64,000 bases of DNA. Source: Burkholderia sp. BCC1644. Lineage in GTDB: Bacteria; Pseudomonadota; Gammaproteobacteria; Burkholderiales; Burkholderiaceae. Positions 8,497 through 20,083 of the stretch are shown piece by piece. The notes under the pieces were generated by a model. That model was not told the DNA's origin. It saw only the letters and a program-made list of their open reading frames with translations, and made no database searches. The stretch is from contig NZ_CADFEI010000012.1 in the NCBI RefSeq assembly GCF_902833225.1, positions 174,367-238,366 on the forward strand, given 5' to 3'. The position numbers and the translations under genes were made by a program. Positions within the stretch are counted from its first letter, which is position 1, and each line of letters begins with the position of its first letter.

Positions 8497-9496
8497 GGAA
8501 GCGCGCGAGTCCGCCCAGGTCGTCGCCGCGCAGATCGCCGACACCTCGCGCGTCGAAGCGCTCGCCGGCCAATTGCTCGATCACCCGCCGGCCGTTGCGC
8601 TGACGGTCGCGCGCGGCAGCTCGGATCACGCCGCGAGCTATTTCGCGAGCCTGACGATGAGCCGCCTCGGCGTGCCGGTCGCGTCGCTGCCGATGTCGGT
8701 CGCGACGTTGCAGCAGGCGCCGCTGAAGGTGCAGGATCAACTCGCGATCGCCTTCTCCCAGTCGGGCAAGAGCCCCGACCTCGTCAACACGATGGCCGCG
8801 CTGCGCGAAGCCGGCGCGCGTACCGTCGCCGCCGTGAACGTGCTGCCGTCGCCGCTCGCCGACGCATGCGAGCACCAGCTGCCGCTGCTCGCCGGCCCCG
8901 AACTGTCGGTTGCCGCGACGAAGAGCTATATCGCGATGCTGTCGCTGTCCGCGCAGATCGTCGCGTACTGGCAGCGCGACGCCGCGCTGATGACCGCGCT
9001 GCGCGGGTTGCCCGACGTGCTCGCGCGGGCCGGCCAGCTCGACTGGTCGCAGGCCGTCGCCGCGCTCGCAGGTGTCGAGCGGATGATCGTGATCGGCCGC
9101 GGCCTCGGTCTCGCCATTGCGCAGGAAGCCGCGCTGAAGCTGAAGGAAACGTCCGGCATCCAGGCCGAGGCGTTCTCGAGTGCCGAAGTCCGTCACGGCC
9201 CGATGGAGCTGATCGACCGCGACTATCCGCTGCTCGTGTTCGCACCGCCGGGGCCCGAGCAGGCCGGCCTGCTGCAGCTTGCCGAAGACATGCGCGCACG
9301 CGGCGCCGCCGTGATGCTCGCGGCGCCGGCCGGCACGCCCGGTGCGACGCTGCCGCTCGCGCAGTCCGCCCATCCGGCGCTCGACCCGATCGCCGCCATT
9401 CTTTCGTTCTACGTGATGGCGGCGGATCTCGCCGTCGCGCGCGGCCGCAACCCCGACACGCCGCGCCACCTGAACAAAGTCACCGAAACGCACTGA
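8480..9496 (+). CDS. nagB2: SIS-domain glucosamine-6-phosphate deaminase/isomerase (NagB-II type)
   Basis: A 338-residue protein with two SIS (sugar isomerase) domains, resembling the isomerase half of GlmS but lacking its glutaminase domain. In nag clusters without classical NagB such proteins (NagB-II) convert glucosamine-6-P to fructose-6-P and ammonia. Motifs include VARGSSDHAASYF (about 37-49), FSQSGKSPDLV (about 93-103), GRGLGLAIAQEAALKLKETSG (about 208-228) and EVRHGPMELI (about 235-244). TTG 8480 is preferred because AAGGAG lies six bases before it; an in-frame ATG at 8489 would be 15 bases away. The start lies inside the end of nagA. The deaminase role rests on context. Confidence 0.88.
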   Translation: MSNMLKEARESAQVVAAQIADTSRVEALAGQLLDHPPAVALTVARGSSDHAASYFASLTMSRLGVPVASLPMSVATLQQAPLKVQDQLAIAFSQSGKSPDLVNTMAALREAGARTVAAVNVLPSPLADACEHQLPLLAGPELSVAATKSYIAMLSLSAQIVAYWQRDAALMTALRGLPDVLARAGQLDWSQAVAALAGVERMIVIGRGLGLAIAQEAALKLKETSGIQAEAFSSAEVRHGPMELIDRDYPLLVFAPPGPEQAGLLQLAEDMRARGAAVMLAAPAGTPGATLPLAQSAHPALDPIAAILSFYVMAADLAVARGRNPDTPRHLNKVTETH

Positions 9497-9535
9497 TAGC
9501 CGAGACAGCCGATGAGACGCGCCGAGGAGTCCCAG

Positions 9536-12094
<2,559 letters not shown>

Positions 12095-12183
12095 ACGTCG
12101 GCGGCGGGCGCGCGGCCCGTTTCGGTACAAGAGCGTAATTGGTTCAACGACGATTAACGACGAGACAAGGATTGGAGGACTGA

Positions 12184-13953
12184 ATGAACGGGAATCCGTT
12201 TCTGAAAATACAGGGCCTGGGCCGGGCACTGATGCTGCCGATCGCGGTACTGCCGGTTGCCGGCATCCTGCTGCGACTCGGCCAGCCGGACGTGTTCAAC
12301 ATCAAGATGATCGCCGATGCCGGCGGCGCGATCTTCGACAACCTGCCGCTGCTGTTCGCGATTGGCGTGGCGGTCGGTTTCGCGAAGGACAACAACGGCG
12401 TGGCGGCGCTCGCGGGCGCGATCGGCTACCTGATCGAAACCGCGATCATGAAGGACATCGATCCCAAGCTGAACATGGGCGTGCTGTCCGGGATCATCGC
12501 GGGTGTCGTCGCGGGCCTGCTGTACAACCGCTACAAGGACATCAAGCTGCCGGACTACCTCGCGTTCTTCGGCGGCAAACGGTTCGTGCCGATCATCACG
12601 GGGCTGGTGTGCGTGATACTCGGCATCGTGTTCGGGTACGTGTGGCAGCCGGTCCAGCATCTGATCGACGCGGCCGGCCAGTGGCTGACGACGGCGGGCG
12701 CGATCGGTGCGTTCGTGTTCGGCTTCCTGAACCGCCTGCTGCTCGTCACGGGCCTGCACCACATCATCAACTCGCTCGCCTGGTTCGTGTTCGGCAACTT
12801 CACGCCGCCCGCCGGCGGCGAGATCGTGCACGGCGACCTGCACCGCTTCTTCGCGGGCGACCCGACCGCGGGCACCTTCATGGCCGGTTTCTTCCCGATC
12901 ATGATGTTCGGCCTGCCGGCCGCGTGTCTCGCGATGCTGCACGAGGCACCGAAGGAGCGCCGCGCGATGGTCGGCGGCCTGCTGTTCTCGATGGCGCTCA
13001 CGTCGTTCCTGACGGGCGTGACCGAACCGATCGAATTCAGCTTCATGTTCCTCGCGCCGGTGCTGTACGTGATCCACGCGGTGCTGACGGGCCTGTCGCT
13101 CGCGATCTGCCAGATCCTCGGCGTGAAGCTCGGCTTCACGTTCTCGGCCGGCGCGATCGACTACGTGCTGAACTACGGGCTGTCGACGAAGGGCTGGATC
13201 GCGATCCCGCTCGGCATCGCGTACGGCGCCGCGTACTACGGGCTGTTCCGTTTCTTCATCCGCAAGTTCAACATGGCGACGCCGGGCCGCGAGCCGGCAT
13301 CGGCCGATGCGGCTGCCGAGTCGTACGCATCGGGCGGCTTCGTCGCACCGGCTGCGGGTGCCGCCGCGACGGCCGCCGCACCGCGTGCGCAACGCTACAT
13401 CGCCGCACTCGGCGGTGCGGGCAACCTGTCGGTCGTCGACGCATGCACGACGCGCCTGCGTCTGACCGTCGTCGATCCGGAGAAGGTCTCGGAGCCGGAA
13501 CTGAAGTCGATCGGCGCGCGCGGCGTGCTCAAGCGCGGTGGCAACAGCGTGCAGGTGATCATCGGGCCCGAGGCCGACATCATTGCCGACGAGATGCGTG
13601 TCGCGATCGGCAGCGGCGCGACCGGCGCCGCGTCGACCGCGACGGCCGCCGCCGCGCAGCCTGTCACGGGCGCGGCCGCCGGCCCGCTCGATCCGGAACC
13701 GGCGCGCTGGCTCGCGGTGTTCGGCGGCGCGACCAACGTCGCATCGCTCGACGCGGTGGCGACCACGCGCCTGCGTGTGGTCGTGCGCGACCCGTCGGCA
13801 GTCGATCGCGATCGCCTCGGTGCGCTCGACGTTGCATGGGTGTCGCTCGACACGTTCCACATCGTCTGCGGCAACGCGGCCGCGCGCTATGCCGAACAGC
13901 TCGGTGCGCGCCTGCCGCCGTCGGGCAGCGGGGCAGCCGCGCAACCGGCCTGA
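12184..13953 (+). CDS. nagE: PTS N-acetylglucosamine transporter EIICB with extra degenerate EIIB domain
   Basis: A 589-residue inner-membrane permease that imports GlcNAc and phosphorylates it. Residues 1 to about 365 form the multi-helix EIIC domain; family signatures include GLHHIINSLAWFVFG and the substrate-site GVTEPIEFSFMF. After an Ala-rich linker comes an EIIB domain (about 400-480) with the phosphocysteine C421 in DACTTRLRL. A second EIIB-like domain (about 505-575) follows after another Ala-rich linker. It keeps TTRLRV but has alanine (A526) in place of the cysteine, so it should not carry phosphate. The start ATG follows TTGGAGGACTGA. A strong terminator follows at 14006-14041. Confidence 0.93.
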   Translation: MNGNPFLKIQGLGRALMLPIAVLPVAGILLRLGQPDVFNIKMIADAGGAIFDNLPLLFAIGVAVGFAKDNNGVAALAGAIGYLIETAIMKDIDPKLNMGVLSGIIAGVVAGLLYNRYKDIKLPDYLAFFGGKRFVPIITGLVCVILGIVFGYVWQPVQHLIDAAGQWLTTAGAIGAFVFGFLNRLLLVTGLHHIINSLAWFVFGNFTPPAGGEIVHGDLHRFFAGDPTAGTFMAGFFPIMMFGLPAACLAMLHEAPKERRAMVGGLLFSMALTSFLTGVTEPIEFSFMFLAPVLYVIHAVLTGLSLAICQILGVKLGFTFSAGAIDYVLNYGLSTKGWIAIPLGIAYGAAYYGLFRFFIRKFNMATPGREPASADAAAESYASGGFVAPAAGAAATAAAPRAQRYIAALGGAGNLSVVDACTTRLRLTVVDPEKVSEPELKSIGARGVLKRGGNSVQVIIGPEADIIADEMRVAIGSGATGAASTATAAAAQPVTGAAAGPLDPEPARWLAVFGGATNVASLDAVATTRLRVVVRDPSAVDRDRLGALDVAWVSLDTFHIVCGNAAARYAEQLGARLPPSGSGAAAQPA

Positions 13954-14005
13954 TGCGATGAAACCTGCCGGATCCGCGTGGCGGGTTCGGCCGGGCGGTA
14001 AAACG

Positions 14006-14041
14006 AAAACGGCTTGCGACGTGTGTGTCGCAAGCCGTTTT
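14006..14041. terminator. Bidirectional intrinsic terminator between nagE and the hexosaminidase gene
   Basis: A perfect 15-base-pair stem (AAAACGGCTTGCGAC at 14006-14020 pairing with 14027-14041) with a GTGTGT loop. A T-run follows on the plus strand and an A-run precedes it, so it can end transcription of both convergent units, nagE (+) and the GH20 gene (-). Confidence 0.9.
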
Positions 14042-14106
14042 TCTTTGGTACCTGCGGTCGCGCGATGCATGCGTTGGCATCGCGCGTCGTCCGTGCGTTC
14101 AGCCGA

Positions 14107-16590
14107 TCACGGATTCGTCAGCGTGAAGGTCGGCTTCCGGTAGCCGACACCGGCCCGGTCGAGCTTCGGCAATTCGCGTTGCGTGAGCAGCGTCGCGAAG
14201 CCGGCCCAGTCGCGCTGCAGCGCGGCTGTGTCGACGTGATGCGTGTCGCCGCGCTTGAAGCGCACGCCGGCCGCATACGGCAGCTCCCAGTCGGCCCGGT
14301 GCCACGCGCGCTCGGCGAGCGCGAGCAGCCGCGGATAGGCCATGTATTCGAGGAAGGTGTCGTTGCGCATCACCTCGCCCCACGCCTGGCCCTGCATGCC
14401 TTCGATACGCGGCGCGGGACCCGTGCCGGTGACCTCGAACGGGTTGCCGTCGCGGTCGCCCATCACTTCGGCGTTCTGCGGCAGGTTCTCCGGCGCGAGC
14501 GAGAACACCTTGTACTCGTCCGTCGCGTGCGAGCCCCAGTAGTAGCCGCGCTCGCGCGGGTTGAGCGTGTACGGGAAGTCGAAGTACAGGTAGTCGGGCA
14601 GCGCGAGCACCGTCAGGTAGCCCTTGCCGCTCAGGTCGCGCGCGCTGTCCGACGCGCCCCAGAAGATCGTGTCCCACAGCGACACCATCACGTGGCGCGT
14701 GCTGAAGTCCTGCGGCCCGTTCGCATGCTTGATGCCGTCCTGCCACGCGCCCATCGTGTCGATCCCGTTCGCGTTGACCGCCGCGCTCACCTGTTTCGCG
14801 AAACGCGTCGGCAGCTCGTCGATCGACTTGATCTCGCCGCGCTGGAGCAGCGCCGTGCACGCGGGCGAACGCGCCCACGGCTTGTCCTGTGCGGCGAGGT
14901 CGATGCGCCCCTTGTTCGGGTCGGTGCCGTTCAGCGGCTGGAAGCCCGCGCCGAGGAAGATGTTCTTCGCTTCGTCGCCGCCGTAGTGCCAGGTATGCAG
15001 CGGCGCCTGGGCGTCCGCATGCATCGCCGCGATCTCGCGAATCACCTTCGACGCGAAATTGAGCGCGCCCGGCACGCACGGGTTCAGGTCGCTGCGCCGG
15101 TCGTAGAACTGCACCGTCGTCAGGTTCGTCGTGTCCTGCGGATCGAGCAGCCGGTACGCGTTCGCTTCCTGTTCGCGGCCAGCCGCATGCAGCCGCCGGT
15201 AGCGCGCTTCCATCGTCACGACGGCCGCCCGCGCATGCGCCGGCATGTCGATCTCGGGAATGATCTGCACGAAGTGCGCGGCCGCGTAGCGCACCAGCGC
15301 CACGTAGTCGTCGCGCGTCAGGTAGCCGCCGCCCGAACGGTTGTCGGGGCCGGAGCCGAGCTGCGGCAGCAGGCAGCGCGTCTCGCTCGGGTCGTGGCAG
15401 CGGCGCCCGCCGATCTCGGTCAGCTCGGGCAGGCCGGGAATCTCGATGCGCCAGCCTTCGTCGTCGGACAGGTGCAGGTGCAGGCGGTTGAGCTTGTATG
15501 CGCTCATCTGGTCGATCAGGCGGCGCAGCGTCGCCGGGTGCTTGAAGTTGCGCGCGAGGTCGACGTGCATCCCGCGATGGGTGAAGCGCGGCGCATCCTC
15601 GACGAGCATCGCCGGGATCGGGCCGCCGCCGGCAGGCGCGAGCGAGTAGAGCGTCTGCACGCCGTAGTAGAGGCCCGCGCGATCGTAGCCTTCGATCAGC
15701 ACGCCGCGCGGCCCGATCGCCAGCCGGTAGCCGCCCGGCGTCGCGATGTCGGCCGGCAGCCGGCGCGGCGCGACGGCGCCGCGGACGGGCACGCGCGCAC
15801 CGTCGAGCCCGAGGGTCGTCGCGCGTTCGCGCAGCGCCGCGACCTGCGCGTCGGGCAGGTCCGGCAGCGCGAGTTCGACGCCGCGCAGGTCGAGCGTACC
15901 GGGCAGCGGCTGTTCGCGCTTCACGCTCGGCAGCGCGCGGCTCGCGTCGGGCCGTGCGGCCACCGGCGGCGCATTGCCGGTCGAGTTGTTCTGCGCGTCG
16001 GCCGGCAGCGATTCGACGTAGCGCAGCTCGTCGTCGGTGTCGTTGTAGCGCAGCACGGCTGGCGGCGCGCCGTCGACGACCACGTACGGGCGCGGAATCA
16101 CGTCGCTGTAGCGCAGCAGCCAGTATTCGGCGACGAACGGCAATTCGAGGCGCTCGCCGGGTGCGAGCCGCACCGAGCCCGGCTGCGGCGTCAGTTCGTA
16201 CAGGTCGCCGGTGAGCCGCCGCAGCGCGAAGCCCGGGCGGTCGATCCGCAGCAGCCGGCGGATGCTGTGCAGGTAGAGCTTCCAGCCGCCGTCGGCGATT
16301 ACCTGGTGGCCGCGGTTCTGCAGGATCAGGCGGCCCGTCGCGCAGGCCGCGCCGTCGGCGCCAAGATCGGCGCACGGCACGCCGGCCGTGGCCGCGTGGT
16401 TGTTGTCGACGGCGACGCGCAACGCGAGGCCGTTCGACAGCAGCGTCGCGAGACTGGCCGCTTGTGCGCTAGCCAGCGCGGTGCCGGCGGTCGCGCCGGA
16501 GGCCGCCGGTGCGGGCTGGGCCGCGATCACGGCCGGCGATAGCGCCGCGATCAGCAGGCTTGCAAGAAGGGAGGGCATGATGCGCTTCAT
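14107..16590 (-). CDS. Secreted GH20 beta-N-acetylhexosaminidase
   Basis: An 827-residue glycoside hydrolase family 20 enzyme that releases GlcNAc from chitooligosaccharides outside the cytoplasm. An N-terminal signal peptide (MKRIMPSLLASLLIAALSPA, cleavage probably after VIAA) precedes a carbohydrate-binding CHB_HEX-like domain (about 50-190), a GH20b domain and the catalytic barrel. The catalytic Asp-Glu pair is D539-E540 in HYGGDEAKN. HLHLSDDEGWR and RGMHVDLARNF are also typical. ATG at 16590 follows AGGAG and starts directly with the signal peptide; an upstream in-frame extension lacks these features. The gene converges on nagE and probably supplies the GlcNAc imported by it. A candidate promoter lies about 400 bases upstream. 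Confidence 0.92.
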   Translation of the reverse strand: MKRIMPSLLASLLIAALSPAVIAAQPAPAASGATAGTALASAQAASLATLLSNGLALRVAVDNNHAATAGVPCADLGADGAACATGRLILQNRGHQVIADGGWKLYLHSIRRLLRIDRPGFALRRLTGDLYELTPQPGSVRLAPGERLELPFVAEYWLLRYSDVIPRPYVVVDGAPPAVLRYNDTDDELRYVESLPADAQNNSTGNAPPVAARPDASRALPSVKREQPLPGTLDLRGVELALPDLPDAQVAALRERATTLGLDGARVPVRGAVAPRRLPADIATPGGYRLAIGPRGVLIEGYDRAGLYYGVQTLYSLAPAGGGPIPAMLVEDAPRFTHRGMHVDLARNFKHPATLRRLIDQMSAYKLNRLHLHLSDDEGWRIEIPGLPELTEIGGRRCHDPSETRCLLPQLGSGPDNRSGGGYLTRDDYVALVRYAAAHFVQIIPEIDMPAHARAAVVTMEARYRRLHAAGREQEANAYRLLDPQDTTNLTTVQFYDRRSDLNPCVPGALNFASKVIREIAAMHADAQAPLHTWHYGGDEAKNIFLGAGFQPLNGTDPNKGRIDLAAQDKPWARSPACTALLQRGEIKSIDELPTRFAKQVSAAVNANGIDTMGAWQDGIKHANGPQDFSTRHVMVSLWDTIFWGASDSARDLSGKGYLTVLALPDYLYFDFPYTLNPRERGYYWGSHATDEYKVFSLAPENLPQNAEVMGDRDGNPFEVTGTGPAPRIEGMQGQAWGEVMRNDTFLEYMAYPRLLALAERAWHRADWELPYAAGVRFKRGDTHHVDTAALQRDWAGFATLLTQRELPKLDRAGVGYRKPTFTLTNP

Positions 16591-17080
16591 TCGAACTCCT
16601 GAGAAAAAAGGGGGCGTAGCGGCGTCGTGGAGCGACGTCGCTGCGATCGGGTCTTTCAGTGGAGCTGCGGGAGATACCAGCACGCGGGGCGATGCGACTG
16701 CACCGCGCGCACTCTGCACGCGCGGGCGTGTGTTACGGAACGGGAGGCGGGCACGCGTGCCGATCGGACCGGCTGGGCGGTGTGCGCATGATCATTGGCG
16801 GCGCGCGGCAATGGCCGCGGCGGCGGCGAGCCGGCCGCAGCCGACCCTGTTCGGCCGGCCGCGCGCGAGCGCGACGGCGGACGCCGCGGTACGCGGACGT
16901 CGACACGGCGCGCAGGCGCGCGCCACACACGGGATTCGCATGTCTCCCCCACCCAGAAGGAATCGGCCTGTCAGCGGCCGTGTCCAAAGATCTTATGAAA
17001 CCTTTTATTGGTATTCAAGTGGTATCAATCTGGCGCTAAATTGGCATCGACGCGCAGCGCCCGTCCGGACGGGGCGGACG
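16591..17080 (-). other. Long leader region of the hexosaminidase gene
   Basis: About 490 bases without a supported gene, between the hexosaminidase start and the cyd terminator. Arg-rich open frames on both strands look like high-GC artefacts. Apart from AGGAG just upstream of 16590 and the promoter candidate at 16990-17018, I see no defined element. If that promoter is used, the mRNA leader is about 390 bases. Confidence 0.5.
16990..17028 (-). promoter_or_regulatory. Candidate hexosaminidase promoter with NagR-like half-sites
   Basis: On the minus strand a -35 TTGAAT (17013-17018) and -10 TAAGAT (16990-16995) are separated by 17 bases. Overlapping the -35 are two TGGTAT half-sites in direct orientation on the plus strand (TGGTATT at 17009-17015 and TGGTATC at 17020-17026, repeat period 11). 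The same TGGTAT core forms the nagR palindrome. Joint control with the nag genes is inference. Confidence 0.5.
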
Positions 17081-17107
17081 AAAAAAAACCTCGCGCGATG
17101 CGAGGTT
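17081..17107 (-). terminator. Terminator of the cyd operon
   Basis: An eight-base-pair stem (AACCTCGC at 17087-17094 with 17100-17107) is followed, on the minus strand, by a run of eight T (A-run 17081-17088). It lies 48 bases past the cydX stop codon. Confidence 0.85.
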
Positions 17108-17154
17108 CGTTCCGGACGGCGGCGGCGCGCTCGGCCGCACGCGTCAGGCGGGCG

Positions 17155-17277
17155 TCAGTCGCGGCGTGTGCGTACGGGCGCTTCCTGCGGCTTCTGCCGC
17201 GCTTCGAGCCACATCGCATTGACGATGCCGAACGACAGCGCGACGCCGATACCGAGAATCCAGCTGAAATACCACAT
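17155..17277 (-). CDS. cydX: Cytochrome bd-I oxidase small subunit CydX
   Basis: A 40-residue single-helix membrane protein that stabilises the haem site of cytochrome bd oxidase. The sequence begins MWYFSWILGIGVALSFGIVN, the conserved CydX start with its Trp/Tyr/Phe-rich N terminus and one transmembrane helix, followed by MWLEARQKP and a charged tail. The start ATG has AAGGAG at ideal spacing. It lies 57 bases downstream of cydB on the same strand and is followed by the operon terminator. Confidence 0.92.
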   Translation of the reverse strand: MWYFSWILGIGVALSFGIVNAMWLEARQKPQEAPVRTRRD

Positions 17278-17334
17278 GATCCGACTCCTTGCGAAACGGT
17301 GGGCGAGGGCGCGGGCGCGCCCCGGCCCGGTTCT

Positions 17335-18471
17335 TCAATACATCGAGTGCTTGTTGTCCTCGAGCGTCTGGCGCGTGACCTTGCCGCGCATCACGCGATA
17401 CACCCAGCTCGTGTAGAGCAGCACGATCGGCAGGAACACGATCACCGCGAACAGCATGACCTGAAGAGTCATGTGGCTCGACGTCGAATCCCATACGGTC
17501 AGGCTGCTGCGCGGGTCGAGCGACGACGGCATGATGAACGGGAACATCGAGAAGCCCGCGGTCAGGATCACGCCCGCGATCATCAGCCCCGTGCAGAAGA
17601 AGGCAGTCTTCTCCTGCTTCGAGCCGGCCAGCAGCATCGCGAGCAGGCCGCCCGCGATGCCGACGACGGGCGCCGCGATCATCCACGGGAATTCGCCGTA
17701 GTTCGCGAGCCACAGGCCCGAGCCGGCGGCGACTTCCTTGAGCAGCGGGTTCGCGACGGAGTCGGTCGGCGCGGGGTGCGTGATGTGGAAGCCGCCGACA
17801 TACGATGCGATCAGCACGCCGGCCAGCGCGAACAGCACGACCGCGAGGAACGACGCCACGCGCAGCGCGATCGATGCGCGGCGCGCGATCACGCCGTCGG
17901 TCTTCATCTTGATGAACGCCGCGCCGTGCGCGACGAGCATCGTGAGGCTGACGAGCCCGCACAGCAGCGCGAACGGGTTCAGCAGCGCCCAGAAGCCGCC
18001 GTAGTAGGTCACGCGCAGGTCGCTGTCGAACTTGAACGGCACGCCTTGCAGCAGGTTGCCGAACGCGACGCCGAACACGAGCGCCGGCACGAAGCCGCCG
18101 ACGAACAGGCCCCAGTCCCAGCCCGCGCGCCAGCGCGGGTCGGGCCGCTTGCTGCGGTAGTCGAAGCCCACCGGCCGGAAGAACAGCGCGAACAGCACGA
18201 GCAGCATCGCGAAGTAGAAGCCGGAGAACGACGCCGCGTAGACGAGCGGCCAGGCGGCGAACATCGCGCCGCCGGCCGTGATCAGCCACACCTGGTTGCC
18301 TTCCCACGTCGCGCCGACGGTGTTGACGATGATGCGGCGCTCGTCGTCGGTCTTGCCGAGGAACGGCAGCAGCGCGGTCGCGCCCATGTCGAAGCCGTCG
18401 GTGACGGCGAAGCCGATCAGCAGCACGCCGACGAGCAGCCACCAGATCAGCTTGAGAGTTGCATAGTCCAT
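17335..18471 (-). CDS. cydB: Cytochrome bd ubiquinol oxidase subunit II
   Basis: A 378-residue integral membrane protein, the partner of CydA in the high-affinity quinol oxidase of the inner membrane. The N terminus (WWLLVGVLLIGFAVTDGFDMGATALLPF) with the conserved GFDMG motif and the following NTVGATWEGNQVW are diagnostic. There are about eight to nine hydrophobic helices. The length matches E. coli CydB (379). The gene is 31 bases downstream of cydA and 57 bases upstream of cydX, in operon order A-B-X. Confidence 0.96.
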   Translation of the reverse strand: MDYATLKLIWWLLVGVLLIGFAVTDGFDMGATALLPFLGKTDDERRIIVNTVGATWEGNQVWLITAGGAMFAAWPLVYAASFSGFYFAMLLVLFALFFRPVGFDYRSKRPDPRWRAGWDWGLFVGGFVPALVFGVAFGNLLQGVPFKFDSDLRVTYYGGFWALLNPFALLCGLVSLTMLVAHGAAFIKMKTDGVIARRASIALRVASFLAVVLFALAGVLIASYVGGFHITHPAPTDSVANPLLKEVAAGSGLWLANYGEFPWMIAAPVVGIAGGLLAMLLAGSKQEKTAFFCTGLMIAGVILTAGFSMFPFIMPSSLDPRSSLTVWDSTSSHMTLQVMLFAVIVFLPIVLLYTSWVYRVMRGKVTRQTLEDNKHSMY

Positions 18472-18502
18472 AGCGATTCCTTGTTCCGTTTCAGGTGCGT
18501 GC

Positions 18503-20083
18503 TCACGCCGGGGCGCGCTCGCTGGCGGCCGCGAGTTCGTGGTGATAGCGGCCGGTATGCAGCGACGACGGGCCGAGGCGCGCGTACTTGAACATCAGCT
18601 TGATCTCGATGACGAACAGGGCCGTGTAGAACAGGATGAAGCCCGCGAGACTCAGGTACAGGTCGGACGGCTGCAGGCTCGACGCGGACAGGTGCGTCGG
18701 CAGCACGCCGGCGATCGTCCACGGCTGGCGGCCGAGCTCGGCGACGATCCAGCCGAATTCGATCGCGATCCACGGCAGCGGGATCGCCCACACCGCATAG
18801 CGCAGGAACCAGCGACGGTTGTCCTGCAGCAGTTCGCGGCGCGCGCAGAACCAGAACGCGGCAATGAACGTCGCGACGAACAGGAAGCCGAGGGCCACCA
18901 TGATCCGGAACGAGAAGAACACGGGCGCGACCGGCGGGATCGTCTTCTTCGCGGCGGCCTTGATCTGCTCGGGCGTTGCATCGACCACGTTCGGCGTGAA
19001 CTGCTTGAGCATCAGCCCGTAGCCGAGATACTGCTTGTGCTGGTCGAACAGCGCGCGCGTCGCGTCGCTCGTGTCGCCCTGCTTGATCTTCTGCAGCGCG
19101 CCGTACGCGACCATCCCGCTCTGGATGTGTTCCTCGCTGTGCTTCGCGAGCTCGCGCAGGCCGATCACCGGTTCGTCGATCGAGCGCGTCGCGATCAGGC
19201 CGAGCGCGTACGGGATCTTGATCGCGTAGTCGGTGCGCTGTTCTTCCTGGTTCGGAATCCCGATCAGCGTGAACGATGCGGGTGCCGGCTGCGTTTCCCA
19301 TTCGGATTCGATCGCGGCGAGCTTCATCTTCTGCACTTCGCCGGTCGTATAACCCGATTCGTCGCCGAGCACGATCACGCACAGCGTCGCCGCGAGGCCG
19401 AAGCCGGCCGCGACCGCGAACGAGCGCAGCGCGAAGTCGACGTCGCGTTTCTTCAGCAGGTACCACGACGACACGCCGAGCACGAACATCGCCGCCGACA
19501 CGTAGCCGGCCGACACCGTGTGCACGAACTTCACCTGCGCGACGGGGTTGAACAGCACGTCGAACAGGCTCGTCATCTCCATGCGCATCGTCTGGTAGTT
19601 GAACTCGGCGCCGACCGGGTTGTTCATCCAGCCGTTCGCGACGAGGATCCACAGCGCGGACAGGTTCGAGCCCAGCGCGACGAGGAACGTGACCATCAGG
19701 TGCTTGACCTTCGACAGGCGGTTCCAGCCGAAGAAGAACAGGCCGACGAACGTCGATTCGAGGAAGAACGCCATCAGGCCTTCGACCGCGAGCGGCACGC
19801 CGAAGATGTCGCCGACATAGTGCGAGTAGTACGACCAGTTCGTACCGAACTGGAATTCGAGCGTGATGCCGGTGGTCACGCCCATCGCGAAGTTGATCCC
19901 GAACAGCTTGCCCCAGAACTGGGTCATGTCCTTGTAGACCTGTTTGCCGGTCATCACGTAGACGGCTTCCATGATGACGAGCAGCCAGGACAGGCCGAGC
20001 GTCAACGGCACGAACAGGAAGTGGTAGAGCGCCGTGATGCCGAACTGCAGACGTGACAGATCGACGACTTCACTGCTTATCAT
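18503..20083 (-). CDS. cydA: Cytochrome bd ubiquinol oxidase subunit I
   Basis: A 526-residue subunit carrying haems b558, b595 and d and the quinol site. It couples quinol oxidation to O2 reduction without proton pumping. The N terminus (RLQFGITALYHFLFVPLTLGLSW) contains the haem-ligand histidine H21. Further family motifs are GRQPWTIAGVLPTH (near 430-445) and a long periplasmic Q-loop region, so by length it resembles the E. coli long-loop form (522) and not the shorter cyanide-insensitive oxidase. Its start overlaps the end of cydP by 14 bases. Confidence 0.96.
   Translation of the reverse strand: MISSEVVDLSRLQFGITALYHFLFVPLTLGLSWLLVIMEAVYVMTGKQVYKDMTQFWGKLFGINFAMGVTTGITLEFQFGTNWSYYSHYVGDIFGVPLAVEGLMAFFLESTFVGLFFFGWNRLSKVKHLMVTFLVALGSNLSALWILVANGWMNNPVGAEFNYQTMRMEMTSLFDVLFNPVAQVKFVHTVSAGYVSAAMFVLGVSSWYLLKKRDVDFALRSFAVAAGFGLAATLCVIVLGDESGYTTGEVQKMKLAAIESEWETQPAPASFTLIGIPNQEEQRTDYAIKIPYALGLIATRSIDEPVIGLRELAKHSEEHIQSGMVAYGALQKIKQGDTSDATRALFDQHKQYLGYGLMLKQFTPNVVDATPEQIKAAAKKTIPPVAPVFFSFRIMVALGFLFVATFIAAFWFCARRELLQDNRRWFLRYAVWAIPLPWIAIEFGWIVAELGRQPWTIAGVLPTHLSASSLQPSDLYLSLAGFILFYTALFVIEIKLMFKYARLGPSSLHTGRYHHELAAASERAPA

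Noticed and set aside
16656..16952. Arg/Pro-rich open frame in the hexosaminidase leader
   Set aside because: Low-complexity composition, no ribosome site and no recognisable motif.
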